A DNA stretch of 44,878 nt from Coriobacteriia bacterium (GTDB lineage: Bacteria; Actinomycetota; Coriobacteriia; Anaerosomatales; PALSA-660): assembly GCA_025361885.1 (NCBI GenBank), contig JANYJF010000057.1, forward strand, positions 1 through 44,878. The letters are read 5' to 3'. The notes under the pieces are model-generated. The model was not told the DNA's origin and searched no databases. It was given only the letters and a program-made list of their open reading frames with translations. A program made the position numbers and the translations under genes. Positions 22,097 through 34,684 of the stretch are shown one piece after another (within the stretch, counting starts at the first letter, position 1; every line of letters starts with the position of its first letter).

Positions 22097-23392
22097 ATGT
22101 CAGCCGCCAAGACGCTCATCCTGCTAGCGGCACTGCTCGTCGCGCTCGCCGGGTCGGCGCTCATGTCGGCCGCCGCGGCTGCCAGCGCCATGCTCACTCG
22201 TGTGCGAGCGCGCCGCCTCGCGGAAGCCGGTATCCCCGGAGCCAACGCGCTCGAGCGGATGATCGAGCGTCCGAGCCGCGTGGCCGCCTCCTCCGCGCTC
22301 GTGCTCGCAGCGGCGTATTCGGGCGTCGCAGCGGTCTCGGCGTGGGCGCTCCAGGGCGTCTACACGGGAGCTCCGCGGTGGCTCGACGTCGCGGCGGGCG
22401 TGCTGGTGTCCACGGGTGTCGTCTATGTGTTCGGCGAGATACTGCCGCGCACCCTGGCCGTGGCCGATCCGGAGACGGTCGGGCTCGCCGCCGCACGGTC
22501 GGCGACGCGGGTGACCGCGTTGGTGTACCCGATCGCGCGGCTGCTCTCCACCGGCTGGCGTTGGATCGCCGCTACCATGTCTGGCGAAGCCGTCCCCGAG
22601 GTCCCGTGGGTCGACGCCGAGGAGCTTGCGGCGCACCCGGCCGACGAGGAGGCCGAGAACGGGACCGAGGAGTCCGAAGAGGACTTCTTCGAGAACGTGA
22701 CCGGCTTCCGCGAGAAGGTCGTGCGCGAGATCATGGTCCCGCGGCCGGACATGGTGTGCCTCGAGGACACCGCGAGCGTGGACGAGGCGCTGGCCACCGT
22801 GCGGGAGCACGGCTTCTCGCGAATGCCCGTCTACCACGACACGGTCGATGACGTGCGCGGCGTGCTGTACGCCAAGGACCTGCTGCTCCGCCTCGGCGAC
22901 GGCCGCGCGGGCATCTCCATAGCAGAGTTGGCGCGCCCGGCGTTCTTCGTGCCCGAGACCAAGTCGGTCGAGGAACTCCTGCTGGAGATGCGCAACCGCA
23001 CGCACATCGCCATCGTCGCCGACGAGTACGGCGGCACTGCCGGGATGGTGACCATCGAGGACATCCTCGAGGAGATCGTGGGCGAGATATTCGACGAGTA
23101 CGACCGCGCGGTCCCGCTCGTCGAGGAACTCGGCGACGACCGCTACCGCGTGGATGCCCGGCTGTCCATCGACGAGCTCAACGAGCGGTTCGGCACAGCG
23201 CTCGAGCTGGAGGCCGATTCCGTGGGCGGCCTGTTCACTGAGCTCGCGGGGCGCATCCCCCATGCCGGGGAATCGATCGAGATCGAAGGACTGCGTCTCA
23301 TTGTGGAGGCGCTCGAAGGCGCGCGCATCACATCACTCATCGTCGAGCCGTCACAGGCCGGCGACCACACTCGAAGGGGCGACGATGACTGA
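22097..23392 (+). CDS. CorC/HlyC-type transporter-like protein (DUF21, CBS pair, CorC domain)
   Basis: ENVTGFREKVVREIMVPRPDMVCLEDTAS, RMPVYHDTVDDVRGVLYAKDLL, IVADEYGGTAGMVTIEDILEEIVGEIFDEYD. Confidence 0.92.
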   Translation: MSAAKTLILLAALLVALAGSALMSAAAAASAMLTRVRARRLAEAGIPGANALERMIERPSRVAASSALVLAAAYSGVAAVSAWALQGVYTGAPRWLDVAAGVLVSTGVVYVFGEILPRTLAVADPETVGLAAARSATRVTALVYPIARLLSTGWRWIAATMSGEAVPEVPWVDAEELAAHPADEEAENGTEESEEDFFENVTGFREKVVREIMVPRPDMVCLEDTASVDEALATVREHGFSRMPVYHDTVDDVRGVLYAKDLLLRLGDGRAGISIAELARPAFFVPETKSVEELLLEMRNRTHIAIVADEYGGTAGMVTIEDILEEIVGEIFDEYDRAVPLVEELGDDRYRVDARLSIDELNERFGTALELEADSVGGLFTELAGRIPHAGESIEIEGLRLIVEALEGARITSLIVEPSQAGDHTRRGDDD

Positions 23393-23807
23393 GAGCAAGC
23401 AGACGGACCTGGCGCTGCTCGCGTTCGCGCGAGAGGCGCAGGAGAAGGCCTACGCGCCGTACTCGGATTTCCGAGTGGGCGCGGCCGTGTTCGCGGGCGG
23501 GGAGATCTACCAGGGCTGCAACGTCGAGAACGCCGCGTACGGCTCGACCATCTGCGCCGAGCGAGGCGCCGCCATGGCGGCCGTGCTGGCCGGCCACACG
23601 TTCTTCGACGCGATAGCGATCGTCGGTGACTCGGAGGCTCCGACGTCGCCGTGCGGGTCCTGCCGCCAGTTCCTTGCCGAGTTCAACCCGGAGATGCGCA
23701 TCGTGATGGGCGGCTCGGGCGACGCCGTCGAGGTCTCATCGCTCGACGTCTTGCTTCCCGAGGCGTTCGTTCGCGGCTACCTCGACCAGGACGCCGGCAA
23801 GGCGTGA
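23385..23807 (+). CDS. cdd: Cytidine deaminase
   Basis: YSDFRVGAAVFAGGEIYQGCNVENAAYGSTICAERGA, PCGSCRQFLAEF. Confidence 0.95.
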   Translation: MTESKQTDLALLAFAREAQEKAYAPYSDFRVGAAVFAGGEIYQGCNVENAAYGSTICAERGAAMAAVLAGHTFFDAIAIVGDSEAPTSPCGSCRQFLAEFNPEMRIVMGGSGDAVEVSSLDVLLPEAFVRGYLDQDAGKA

Positions 23808-24718
23808 GCGCCGCCTCCATACCGCAGGTCCCCAGCGGCTTCGTCGCACTCGTCGGCAGGCCCAACGCCGGAAAGTCCACGCTCACCAACGCGCTCGTGG
23901 GCGAGAAGGTCGCCATCGTCTCGGACAAGCCGCAGACCACGCGCCATCGTCTTCGCGCGATCGTGGACACCGGCGACGCGCAGGTCGTGCTCATCGACAC
24001 CCCGGGGCTGCACAAGCCCAAGGATGCCCTGGGCGAGGAGCTCAACCGCTCCGCGCTCATGGCGCTCTCCGACGTGGACGTGGCATGCATGGTGGTCGAC
24101 TCGTCGGCGCCCGTCGGCGGCGGCGACCGTTGGGTGGGCGCGCACATCGCCAAGTCGTCCGCCAAGAAGGTCCTCGTGATGACGAAGGCCGACCTGCCGA
24201 GCGAGCGCACCATGGAGGAGCGGATCGCGGAGGCCTCCAAGCTCGCCGCGTTCGACGCGGTCGTTGTGGTCTCGGCACTCGAGGAGTTCAACATCGAGGG
24301 CTTCCTGAACACCGTCAAGGCGATGCTGCCGATGGGCCCGCGCTACTTCCCGCGCGACATGGCCACCGACCAGCCGCTCGAGGTGATGCTCGCCGAGTTC
24401 ATCCGCGAGAAGGTGCTCGTGCGGACGTCTCAGGAGGTCCCGCACGCGGTCGGCGTCACCATCGACGACCTGTCGCTCGACGAGAAGCGCGACATGACGA
24501 CCGTGCAGTCCACGATCTACGTGGAGCGCGATTCGCAGAAAGGCATCATCGTCGGCCGGGGAGGGGAGACCATCAAGGCCATCGGCACCGAGGCCAGGGT
24601 CGACCTTGAGCGCCTGCTCGGAACGAAGGTCTACCTCGACCTCAGGGTGAAGGTGAAGAAGGACTGGCGACGGGATGCATCCCAGATCCGTCGCTTCGGG
24701 TACGGCGAAGGGTTGTGA
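23804..24718 (+). CDS. era: GTPase Era
   Basis: VALVGRPNAGKSTLTNALVGEKVAIVSDKPQTTRHR, DTPGLHKP, C-terminal KH domain GIIVGRGGETIKAIGTEAR. Confidence 0.95.
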   Translation: MSAASIPQVPSGFVALVGRPNAGKSTLTNALVGEKVAIVSDKPQTTRHRLRAIVDTGDAQVVLIDTPGLHKPKDALGEELNRSALMALSDVDVACMVVDSSAPVGGGDRWVGAHIAKSSAKKVLVMTKADLPSERTMEERIAEASKLAAFDAVVVVSALEEFNIEGFLNTVKAMLPMGPRYFPRDMATDQPLEVMLAEFIREKVLVRTSQEVPHAVGVTIDDLSLDEKRDMTTVQSTIYVERDSQKGIIVGRGGETIKAIGTEARVDLERLLGTKVYLDLRVKVKKDWRRDASQIRRFGYGEGL

Positions 24719-25473
24719 GCATGATGGACCGAGCGAGCCTCGCGAGCTACATCGACCAGACGCTGCTCAAACCGTCGGCGGGCTACCGCGCCGCGTCCGC
24801 CTGGCTCGAGGAGCAGGTGCCGCATCCGTTCGCGGCGCTGTGCGTCTCACCGTTCCTGGTCCCGCTGACGGCGCAGCGCCTCGCGGGTTCCGTGACGCGC
24901 GTGTGCTCGGTGGCGGCGTTCCCGAACGGGACCCAGTGCACCGAGACGAAGGCCGACGAGGCCCGCCTGCTGGTGACGCTCGGCTGCGTGGAGGTCGACA
25001 TGGTGATCAACGTCGGCGCGGTGATCGAAGGCGACGACGACTTCGTGGTCGATGACGTCGCGGCCGTCGTGCGCTCCGTGGATCAGGCCTCCGGCGGTGC
25101 CGGACTCGTGAAGGTGATCCTGGAGACCGGCTACCTGAACGAAGAGCAGATCGATCGCGCCAGCCGCCTGTGCGTGCTCGGGGGCGCGCTGTTCGTGAAG
25201 ACGTCGACCGGGTTCGGTCCGCGCGGAGCGAGTCTGCAAGACGTGCGGATCATGCGCGCCGCGGTCGGTCCGCACATCGGCGTGAAGGCGGCCGGCGGCA
25301 TCCGCGACCTGCCGACGGCACTGGCCATGATCGAGGCGGGCGCGACCCGCATCGGCACGTCATCGGGCGCGGCGCTGCTCGACGCGCTGGACGCGTCATC
25401 GGGCGGCGGCGCGGGCGCAGGTGGCGCCGCGAGCGAAGCGGCGACCGGCGGCTCCGCCACCGGCGCGCACTAG
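24715..25473 (+). CDS. deoC: Deoxyribose-phosphate aldolase with a Gly/Ala-rich C-terminal tail
   Basis: YIDQTLLKPSA, EVDMVINVGAVIEGD, FVKTSTGF, KAAGGIRD; overlaps era. Confidence 0.92.
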   Translation: MSMMDRASLASYIDQTLLKPSAGYRAASAWLEEQVPHPFAALCVSPFLVPLTAQRLAGSVTRVCSVAAFPNGTQCTETKADEARLLVTLGCVEVDMVINVGAVIEGDDDFVVDDVAAVVRSVDQASGGAGLVKVILETGYLNEEQIDRASRLCVLGGALFVKTSTGFGPRGASLQDVRIMRAAVGPHIGVKAAGGIRDLPTALAMIEAGATRIGTSSGAALLDALDASSGGGAGAGGAASEAATGGSATGAH

Positions 25474-25483
25474 CCGCCGCGGG

Positions 25484-26230
25484 ATGCCCACCTATCCGCT
25501 GCGCGCCCTCGTCCTTCGCAAGACGAAGCTCGGCGAGGCCGACACCATCGTGACGCTGCTGGCCGAGGACGGCCGGCAGGTCCGAGCGGTGGCCAAGGGC
25601 GTGCGCCGCACCCGCAGCAAGATCGGCAGCCGCGTGGAGCCGTACGCCGTCGTCGATCTGCTGCTGGCTGCCGGGCGCAACCTCGAGGTCGTGCAGGAGG
25701 TCCAGACCATCTCGACCCACGAGGCGATCCGAAGCGACTACGACCGCACGGCCGCGGCGTCGGTGGTCGTCGACTTTCTCGACAAGGTGTCGGTCGAGGG
25801 CCAGGTGGAGCCGAAGACGTTCCCGCTGGCGCTCGCCACCCTCGACGTGATGGAGACCGCCGAGCCGGACGACCTTCGGGCGCTCGTGCTGGCGTTCCTG
25901 GTCAAGGCCCTGGCGATGCAGGGCTACCGCCCCACGCTCGATTCGTGCGCGCGCTGCGCGTGCGAGGCCACCGACGCCACGATGTTCTCGGCGGCTGCCG
26001 GGGGTGTGCTGTGCTCGGAGTGCGCCCGCATCGCCGAGGGCGTGATGCCCCTGACGTGTGACGCCCGCCTCGCGATGGGAGCGCTGCTCGGCGCGCGGAT
26101 GGCCGACGTGGCGGCGCTGCGGATACCGCGCCCGGTGGCGGACGAGGTGCTGCGTGTGCTGGGCGTCTTCGCCGGCTACCACATCCCTGCGCGGCTCAAG
26201 GCGCTGGAGTACTTCGCCCGGCACGGGTAG
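25484..26230 (+). CDS. recO: DNA repair protein RecO
   Basis: RALVLRKTKLGEADTIVTLLAEDGRQVRAVAKGVRRTRSKIGSRVEPYAVVDLLL; CARC...CSEC zinc site. Confidence 0.93.
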   Translation: MPTYPLRALVLRKTKLGEADTIVTLLAEDGRQVRAVAKGVRRTRSKIGSRVEPYAVVDLLLAAGRNLEVVQEVQTISTHEAIRSDYDRTAAASVVVDFLDKVSVEGQVEPKTFPLALATLDVMETAEPDDLRALVLAFLVKALAMQGYRPTLDSCARCACEATDATMFSAAAGGVLCSECARIAEGVMPLTCDARLAMGALLGARMADVAALRIPRPVADEVLRVLGVFAGYHIPARLKALEYFARHG

Positions 26231-26254
26231 CGGACGCGTTGCTTCGTGTCACAG

Positions 26255-26298
26255 GTAAGGCGTATCGTGAGAAGTAAGGCAACGGGCGAAGAGTAAGG
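26255..26298 (+). promoter_or_regulatory. Three GTAAGG direct repeats at exact 19-bp pitch upstream of the abrB-like gene
   Basis: GTAAGG at 26255, 26274 and 26293. Confidence 0.6.
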
Positions 26299-26315
26299 AC
26301 GGGTGGCGATCGCAC

Positions 26316-26684
26316 ATGGTGAAGGCGAAGGTCACGTCCAAGGGACAGATCACGATCCCGGCCGAGATCCGCGCGGCGCTCGGCGTGAAGACCGGCGACA
26401 TCCTCGTGTTCGAGGCGAAGGCGGACTACGTGTCCGTGCGCGCCGCGCGGGCGATCGGTGATGTGCTCGACGACATCGACCGGCGGTCGCCGGCGGGATC
26501 GGGCGCCGCGCCGATGTCGGACCGCGAGGCGCTGCAAGTTCACTTCGAGGCCGTGGACATGGAAGACTTCTACGGGGACGGGAGCGCCGGAGTCGTTCGG
26601 ATCCAGCCACGTGATCCGGGAGACACGGTCGCGGACCGGCTTGCGAGCGCCAGGGAGAAGAAGGCCGCACGTCATGCTGGCTGA
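26316..26684 (+). CDS. AbrB/SpoVT-type antitoxin
   Basis: MVKAKVTSKGQITIPAEIRAALGVKTGDILVFEAK. Confidence 0.9.
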   Translation: MVKAKVTSKGQITIPAEIRAALGVKTGDILVFEAKADYVSVRAARAIGDVLDDIDRRSPAGSGAAPMSDREALQVHFEAVDMEDFYGDGSAGVVRIQPRDPGDTVADRLASAREKKAARHAG

Positions 26685-27069
26685 CACGAACGTGATCGTT
26701 GCGCTGTTCGACGTCGGAGGGACGTGTGCGCATACAGAGGCCAGAGCGCTCGCCGAGAAGGCTGCGGCGAGCGGTGAGTCGTTGATGGTCACCGAGGGCG
26801 TCCTCGTCGAATGCGTATGGGTCCTCACGGCCAGATTCCGGCTCACGATAGCCCGGGTCGCGGAGGTACTTGCGGAGATGTTGAGCACCGCTCCGTTCGA
26901 GCTGTGGGACGAGCGCCTCGGCGCGGCGGCACTGCGACTGATGGCGGCGGAGCCGAGGCTGGATGTCGTCGATTGCCTGCTGCTCGAACGGTCCCTTGCC
27001 AGCGGCGAGCCCCTCGTGACGTTCGACCGGCTGGCACGTCGCATCGGCGACGAGCTCGTGGAGATCTGA
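26674..27069 (+). CDS. PIN-domain toxin
   Basis: MLADTNVIVALFD, EGVLVECVWVL, RLDVVDCLLLERSLASGEPLVTFD; overlaps the antitoxin gene by 11 bp. Confidence 0.9.
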   Translation: MLADTNVIVALFDVGGTCAHTEARALAEKAAASGESLMVTEGVLVECVWVLTARFRLTIARVAEVLAEMLSTAPFELWDERLGAAALRLMAAEPRLDVVDCLLLERSLASGEPLVTFDRLARRIGDELVEI

Positions 27070-27075
27070 GCCCCT

Positions 27076-27558
27076 GTGACCTTCACGTCTCACCTCACAC
27101 CCGTGGCCCACGCCCGCGTCATGAGAGCGCTCGCCGTGCGCAACCCCGTGAACTGGATCCTTCTCGCATGGGGGCCGCTGTTCGGGATCGGCTGGCTGCT
27201 GACCCGAGCGGATCTGGCCCAGCGCTGGTTCTTCCTCGGCCTCGGGGCGCTGGCCATCGGCGCCGCCGGCCAGTGGCTGATCCTTTCGTACCTGGCGTAC
27301 AGCCCGGCCTCAGCGGGGCTCTACCAGCCGCTGGCCGTCGAGATGGGCGAGGACGGCGTGCGCCTCACCGGTGAGGGGTACGACAACCTCGCCGGGTGGA
27401 GCGATTTCGCCGCGTGGCGCCTGGTCGGGGGTGTGTGGCTGCTCTACCGCCATCCGCGCGGGTACATCGCACTGCTGCCGGAGGACCTCGGCGAGGGCGG
27501 GGTGGACGAGCTCGCCTCGCTGCTGACGGATCGGCTCGGTCCGGTCAGGACGGTGTGA
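27076..27558 (+). CDS. Membrane protein, possibly YcxB-like
   Basis: Two hydrophobic helices near the N-terminus followed by a soluble region (VEMGEDGVRLTGEGYDNLAGWSDFAAWRLVGGVWLLYRHPRGYIALLPE). Confidence 0.65.
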   Translation: MTFTSHLTPVAHARVMRALAVRNPVNWILLAWGPLFGIGWLLTRADLAQRWFFLGLGALAIGAAGQWLILSYLAYSPASAGLYQPLAVEMGEDGVRLTGEGYDNLAGWSDFAAWRLVGGVWLLYRHPRGYIALLPEDLGEGGVDELASLLTDRLGPVRTV

Positions 27559-27689
27559 CCTGCGGGAATCACCAAGGCGTGGGTCCGCGCATCCCGGTGG
27601 TGTTGTAGGATAGCGGGCACACCCGCCGCCTCCTTCGGACCGCCGATGAGCCGCGGCGCCAGGCACACAACGAGCACTACGGAGACACT

Positions 27690-28616
27690 ATGTCGCTGAC
27701 CTTCCAGGACATGATCCTCGCACTTTCGCGCTATTGGGCCGACCAGGGCTGCGCGCTCCTGCAGCCCTACGACATGGAGGTCGGTGCCGGCACCTCGCAT
27801 CCCGCGACGCTGCTACGCGCGCTCGGCCCGGACACGTGGCGCTGCGCGTACGTGCAGCCGTCCCGGCGTCCCACGGACGGCCGCTTCGGCGAGAACCCTA
27901 ACCGCCTGCAGCACTACTACCAGTTCCAGGTGCTGCTCAAGCCTTCGCCCGATGACGTCCTTGACCTGTACTTCGGGTCGCTGCGCGCACTGGGCATCGA
28001 GCCTGCCGAACACGACATGCGCCTCGTCGAGGACGACTGGGAGAACCCGACCGTCGGCGCGTGGGGACTGGGCTGGGAGGTCTGGCTCAACGGCATGGAG
28101 GTCACGCAGTTCACATACTTCCAGCAGGTTGGCGGCATCGAGTGCCGACCTGTGCCCTCCGAGATCACGTACGGGCTCGAGCGGCTGGCCATGTACATCC
28201 AGGGCGTCGACTCGGTCTACGACATCACCTGGGTCGACGGCGTGAAGTACGGCGACGTCTTCTTGCGCAACGAGCGCGAGTACTCGGGCTACAACTTCGA
28301 CACGGCGGACACGACGATGCTTCGCTCGCTCTTCGACATGTTCGAGGCCGAGTCGAAGCGCACGCTCGAGGCAGGCTACGTGCTGCCCGCCTACGACTAC
28401 GTGCTGAAGTGCTCGCACGCGTTCAACCTGCTCGACGCTCGCGGCGCCATCGCGGTCACCGAGCGCGTGGCGTTCATCGGTCGGGTGCGGGTGCTGGCCC
28501 GCGCGTGCGCGGAGGCGTACGTGGCGACCGGCGGCCCCAAGCACACGTCGTGGGGCGACGGGGCGCACGTGCCCTCGCAGGACACCGCGCCGCTCAAGGA
28601 AGGCGGTGCCGAGTGA
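27690..28616 (+). CDS. glyQ: Glycyl-tRNA synthetase alpha subunit
   Basis: [37 protein letters not shown]...[27 protein letters not shown]. Confidence 0.97.
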   Translation: MSLTFQDMILALSRYWADQGCALLQPYDMEVGAGTSHPATLLRALGPDTWRCAYVQPSRRPTDGRFGENPNRLQHYYQFQVLLKPSPDDVLDLYFGSLRALGIEPAEHDMRLVEDDWENPTVGAWGLGWEVWLNGMEVTQFTYFQQVGGIECRPVPSEITYGLERLAMYIQGVDSVYDITWVDGVKYGDVFLRNEREYSGYNFDTADTTMLRSLFDMFEAESKRTLEAGYVLPAYDYVLKCSHAFNLLDARGAIAVTERVAFIGRVRVLARACAEAYVATGGPKHTSWGDGAHVPSQDTAPLKEGGAE

Positions 28617-30694
28617 CCGCCACACGCGACCTTCTGTTCGAGATCGGGGTCGAGGAGATCCCGTCCGCAGCCCTGTACAACGCGATCGGGCAGCTCAAGA
28701 CCCTCGCCGTCAAAGCGCTCGACGACGCGCGTCTGGAGTACGCCGAGGTCCGCACGTACGGCGCGCCGCGGCGACTCGTCTTGATGGTCGACGGCCTCGC
28801 TGAGGTCCAGGCCGACCAGCATCTCAAGATCAAGGGCCCGGCGCTGCGTGCGGCGTTCGACGCCGAGGGCCTGCCCACCCGCGCGGCCGAAGGATTCGCG
28901 CGGGGTCGAGGAATCGCGGTCGAGGACCTCGTGCGCGAGGCGGACGGTGTGGGCGGCGAGTACGTGTACGCCGTCATCGACTCCGTGGGACTGCCTGCGG
29001 CCGACGTCCTGCCGGCACTGCTGTCCGGGCTCGTCACGCGCTTGGACTGGCCGAAGTCGCAGCGCTGGGGTGCCGGCACGGTCCGGTTCATCCGTCCTGT
29101 CCGCTCGCTGGTCGCGCTGTTCGGTGCGGACGTTGTGGAAGCGACGTTCGGCGACATCACCGCCGGGCGCGTCGTGAGCGGTCACAGGTTCATCGGCGAG
29201 CAGGCGATCGAGTTGCCGAGCGCCGAAGAGTACGACCGGGCCGCCGAGCGCGGCTGCTTCGTCTACGATCACGACGAGCGCGCCCGCATGGTCCGCGAGG
29301 GGATCGCGGCCCGCGCCGCTGACATGGGCGCCACGGCCGTGGTGCCGGACAAGACGTTCGCCGAGGTCGTCAACCTCGTGGAGTGGCCGACCGTCGCGGT
29401 CGGACATTTCGACGCCGACTTCCTGAGCGTGCCGCGCGAGGTGCTCGAGACCGCCATGGAGTCCCACCAGCGCTACTTCCCGCTGCAGGGCGCCGATGGC
29501 GCGCTGCTCAACGCCTTCGTGGTCGTGCACAACGGCGATCCGGAGCGCACGGGGCAGATCGTCGCGGGTCACGAGCGTGTCATCCGCGCGCGCCTGTCCG
29601 ATGCCGCCTTCTTCTATCGCGAGGACCTCGCGGCGTCGATGGAGGACTGGGTCGCCGGACTCGACCGGATCGTGTTCCAAGAGAAGCTCGGAACCTTGGC
29701 CGCCAAGGTCGCGCGCGTCGAGGTGCTCACGGGCGCGCTCGCGAGCCTGGCTGGCGCCGATCCCGCGGCGTCCGCCGAAGCCGTGCGCGCGGCGCACCTG
29801 TGCAAGGCCGACCTGGTCAGCCACGTCGTCGTGGAGTTCCCGAGCCTGCAAGGTGTCATGGGCCGCTACTATGCCGAGGCGGCGGGGGAGAGCCCGGCCG
29901 TTGCGCAAGGCATCGTCGAGCACTATCGGCCGCGGTACGCGGGAGACACCGTCCCCGCCACTCTTGCCGGCATGCTCGTCTCCGCTGCCGACAAGCTCGA
30001 CACCATGGTCGGCATCTTCGCGACTGGCTCCGCCCCCACGGGGTCGGCCGACCCCTACGCCCTGCGCCGCGGCGCCATCGGTGTGCTCGCGATGGTGTTC
30101 GACGGCGGCCTGAAGCTCACCTTGGACGAAGCGATCTCGTCCGCTCTCGACGGCTACGGGGAGACCCTGCCGGCGCTCGACCGCGACGCGGTCGGCCGCG
30201 CCGTCAAGGAGTTCATGGCGGGTCGCATGGAAGGCATGCTCAAGGACCGGGGTCACGCGTTCGACACCGTCGCCGCCGTGCTGGCCGTGGTTTCCGACGA
30301 TCCAGCCGACGCATTGGCGCGCGTCGAAGCGCTCACCCCGTTCCGCGATGCCGAGGCGTTCCGCGACCTCGCCATCGCCTACGGCCGTGCCGCCAACCTG
30401 TGCAGACCTGAGCTGGGCGTCGAGGCGGACCAGTCGCTCATGGACGTCCAAGAGCAATCGCTGGCGGGGGCTGTCGCGCGCGCGGAGGGTGTCGTCGCCG
30501 ACGCTTTGCGGCAGAGGGCGTACAGCGCGGTGCTGGACGAGGCCGCGGCACTGCGCGACCCGATCGACGCGTTCTTCGACGCGGTGCTCGTGATGGACCC
30601 CGACCCGGCCCTTCGCGATATGCGGCTGCGTCTTCTCAACCGATTCGTGGCGGTGTTCGCGGCGTTCGCGGACTTCGCGCGCCTGGAGGGCTGA
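28613..30694 (+). CDS. glyS: Glycyl-tRNA synthetase beta subunit
   Basis: [37 protein letters not shown] 28613 overlaps the glyQ stop. Confidence 0.96.
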   Translation: MTATRDLLFEIGVEEIPSAALYNAIGQLKTLAVKALDDARLEYAEVRTYGAPRRLVLMVDGLAEVQADQHLKIKGPALRAAFDAEGLPTRAAEGFARGRGIAVEDLVREADGVGGEYVYAVIDSVGLPAADVLPALLSGLVTRLDWPKSQRWGAGTVRFIRPVRSLVALFGADVVEATFGDITAGRVVSGHRFIGEQAIELPSAEEYDRAAERGCFVYDHDERARMVREGIAARAADMGATAVVPDKTFAEVVNLVEWPTVAVGHFDADFLSVPREVLETAMESHQRYFPLQGADGALLNAFVVVHNGDPERTGQIVAGHERVIRARLSDAAFFYREDLAASMEDWVAGLDRIVFQEKLGTLAAKVARVEVLTGALASLAGADPAASAEAVRAAHLCKADLVSHVVVEFPSLQGVMGRYYAEAAGESPAVAQGIVEHYRPRYAGDTVPATLAGMLVSAADKLDTMVGIFATGSAPTGSADPYALRRGAIGVLAMVFDGGLKLTLDEAISSALDGYGETLPALDRDAVGRAVKEFMAGRMEGMLKDRGHAFDTVAAVLAVVSDDPADALARVEALTPFRDAEAFRDLAIAYGRAANLCRPELGVEADQSLMDVQEQSLAGAVARAEGVVADALRQRAYSAVLDEAAALRDPIDAFFDAVLVMDPDPALRDMRLRLLNRFVAVFAAFADFARLEG

Positions 30695-30742
30695 CCGGTC
30701 GAGTCGGCTCACGGCGCCCAGCCCACTGGAGGAGGCAGCACG

Positions 30743-31558
30743 ATGTCCGAGGTCTCGAACGTCTACATCTTGTCCGACTCGCTCGGCGAGACGGCGGACC
30801 AGGTGGCAAAGGCCGCGCTCTCGCAGTTCGAGGCGGACCTGTTCCACATCGTGCGACTCCCCAAGGTGGGCTCGACCGTGCAGCTGGAGCAGCTCGTCGT
30901 CGCGGCGTGCGGGGAGCGATGCCTGTTCCTCTACACGCTCGCCGACCCGAGCCTTCGCGAGGAGATGCGCCACATCGCGAACAAGGTCGACATCCTGGCC
31001 ATCGACATCCTGGGGCCGTGCATCGAGGCGCTCGCCCTGATCTCCGGCGAGGTCCCGGCGTGGGAAGCAGGCATGATCCGCAAGACCGACCGCGGCTACT
31101 TCGAGAAGATCGAGGCGCTGGAGTTCGCGGTCAAGCATGATGACGGCCGCGGCGCCGAGGAACTCGACGAGGCGGAGATCGTGTTGATAGGCGTGAGCCG
31201 CACATCGAAGACCCCGCTGTCGATGTACCTGGCGTTCAAGGGCTACAGGGTGGCCAACGTGCCGCTCATGTCCGAGGTCGACCCGCCGCCGCAGCTCATG
31301 GAGATCGACAATCGCAAGATCTTCGGCCTCATCTCCTCGCCGGAGATGCTCGCCGAGATACGCGGACAGCGCATCTCGGACCTGGGGTTGTACGCGCGGC
31401 GTTACGCGGACCGCGAAGCCATCGAGCGCGAGGTGGACAACGCCAGGGCACTCATGCGCCGCATCGGCTGCCTCATCGTGAAGACGGAAGCGCGCGCCAT
31501 CGAGGAGACCGCGCAGGAGATCCTGCGCCACCTGGAGGCGTCCCGCGGGCACGCGTGA
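30743..31558 (+). CDS. ppsR: Pyruvate, phosphate dikinase regulatory protein (DUF299)
   Basis: VYILSDSLGETADQVAKAALSQF, LIGVSRTSKTPLSMYLAFKGYRVANVPL; lies directly upstream of ppdK. Confidence 0.94.
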   Translation: MSEVSNVYILSDSLGETADQVAKAALSQFEADLFHIVRLPKVGSTVQLEQLVVAACGERCLFLYTLADPSLREEMRHIANKVDILAIDILGPCIEALALISGEVPAWEAGMIRKTDRGYFEKIEALEFAVKHDDGRGAEELDEAEIVLIGVSRTSKTPLSMYLAFKGYRVANVPLMSEVDPPPQLMEIDNRKIFGLISSPEMLAEIRGQRISDLGLYARRYADREAIEREVDNARALMRRIGCLIVKTEARAIEETAQEILRHLEASRGHA

Positions 31559-31587
31559 GACGGCTGCCCGCGCCTGCGCCCGCACCC

Positions 31588-31609
31588 GCCCCGCCCCGCC
31601 CCGCCCCGC
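31588..31609. repeat. CCCCG-type pentanucleotide tandem repeat
   Basis: cgccccgccccgccccgcccc read directly. Confidence 0.8.
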
Positions 31610-31616
31610 ACCTTCA

Positions 31617-31753
31617 GGTACCCTCTCGGCGGGCCACAGGCGGTCGCCTGTTAGTGCCAGGTAACACAGGTAGTCACCTGTGGGCCCACAGGCGCCTGCC
31701 TGTAAGGCCCAGATAACACAGGCCGCCGCCTGTGGGCCACCAAAAGGGTGTCC
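31617..31753. repeat. Palindrome-array element, copy B (direct dimer)
   Basis: 18-nt dyads at 31635-31652, 31665-31682, 31687-31704, 31717-31734 with spacers of 12, 4 and 12 nt; inverted-repeat-like flanks. Confidence 0.85.
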
Positions 31754-31908
31754 GACTGCGCGCTCGCTCTCGAGCGAGGGAAGGCCGAACGGCGCGGGCC
31801 CCGGAATCCTGACGGCGGCGGGCGCGTAGGGTACGATACCGAATACGCCGCAAGGCGATATCCAGTCCAGGGGACTCAGATCAGTAAGCCGAGTAAGGGA
31901 GTGGGGAA

Positions 31909-34650
<2,742 letters not shown>

Positions 34651-34684
34651 CGGCGGGCATCGGCACCGCGACGCGGGGGGAACA

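Noticed and set aside
23769-23803. Frameshift between cdd and era suggested by the longer ORF 23651..24718
   Set aside because: GTG 23804 overlaps the cdd stop as in normal operons; Era begins there.
27559-27689. T-box or glycine riboswitch upstream of glyQ
   Set aside because: Only about 130 nt available and I could not find the T-box sequence or glycine aptamer pattern; a -10-like TAGGAT is present instead.
28397-31585. 1062-aa minus-strand ORF opposite glyS and ppsR
   Set aside because: Antisense shadow ORF spanning two well-recognised genes; no recognisable motifs.
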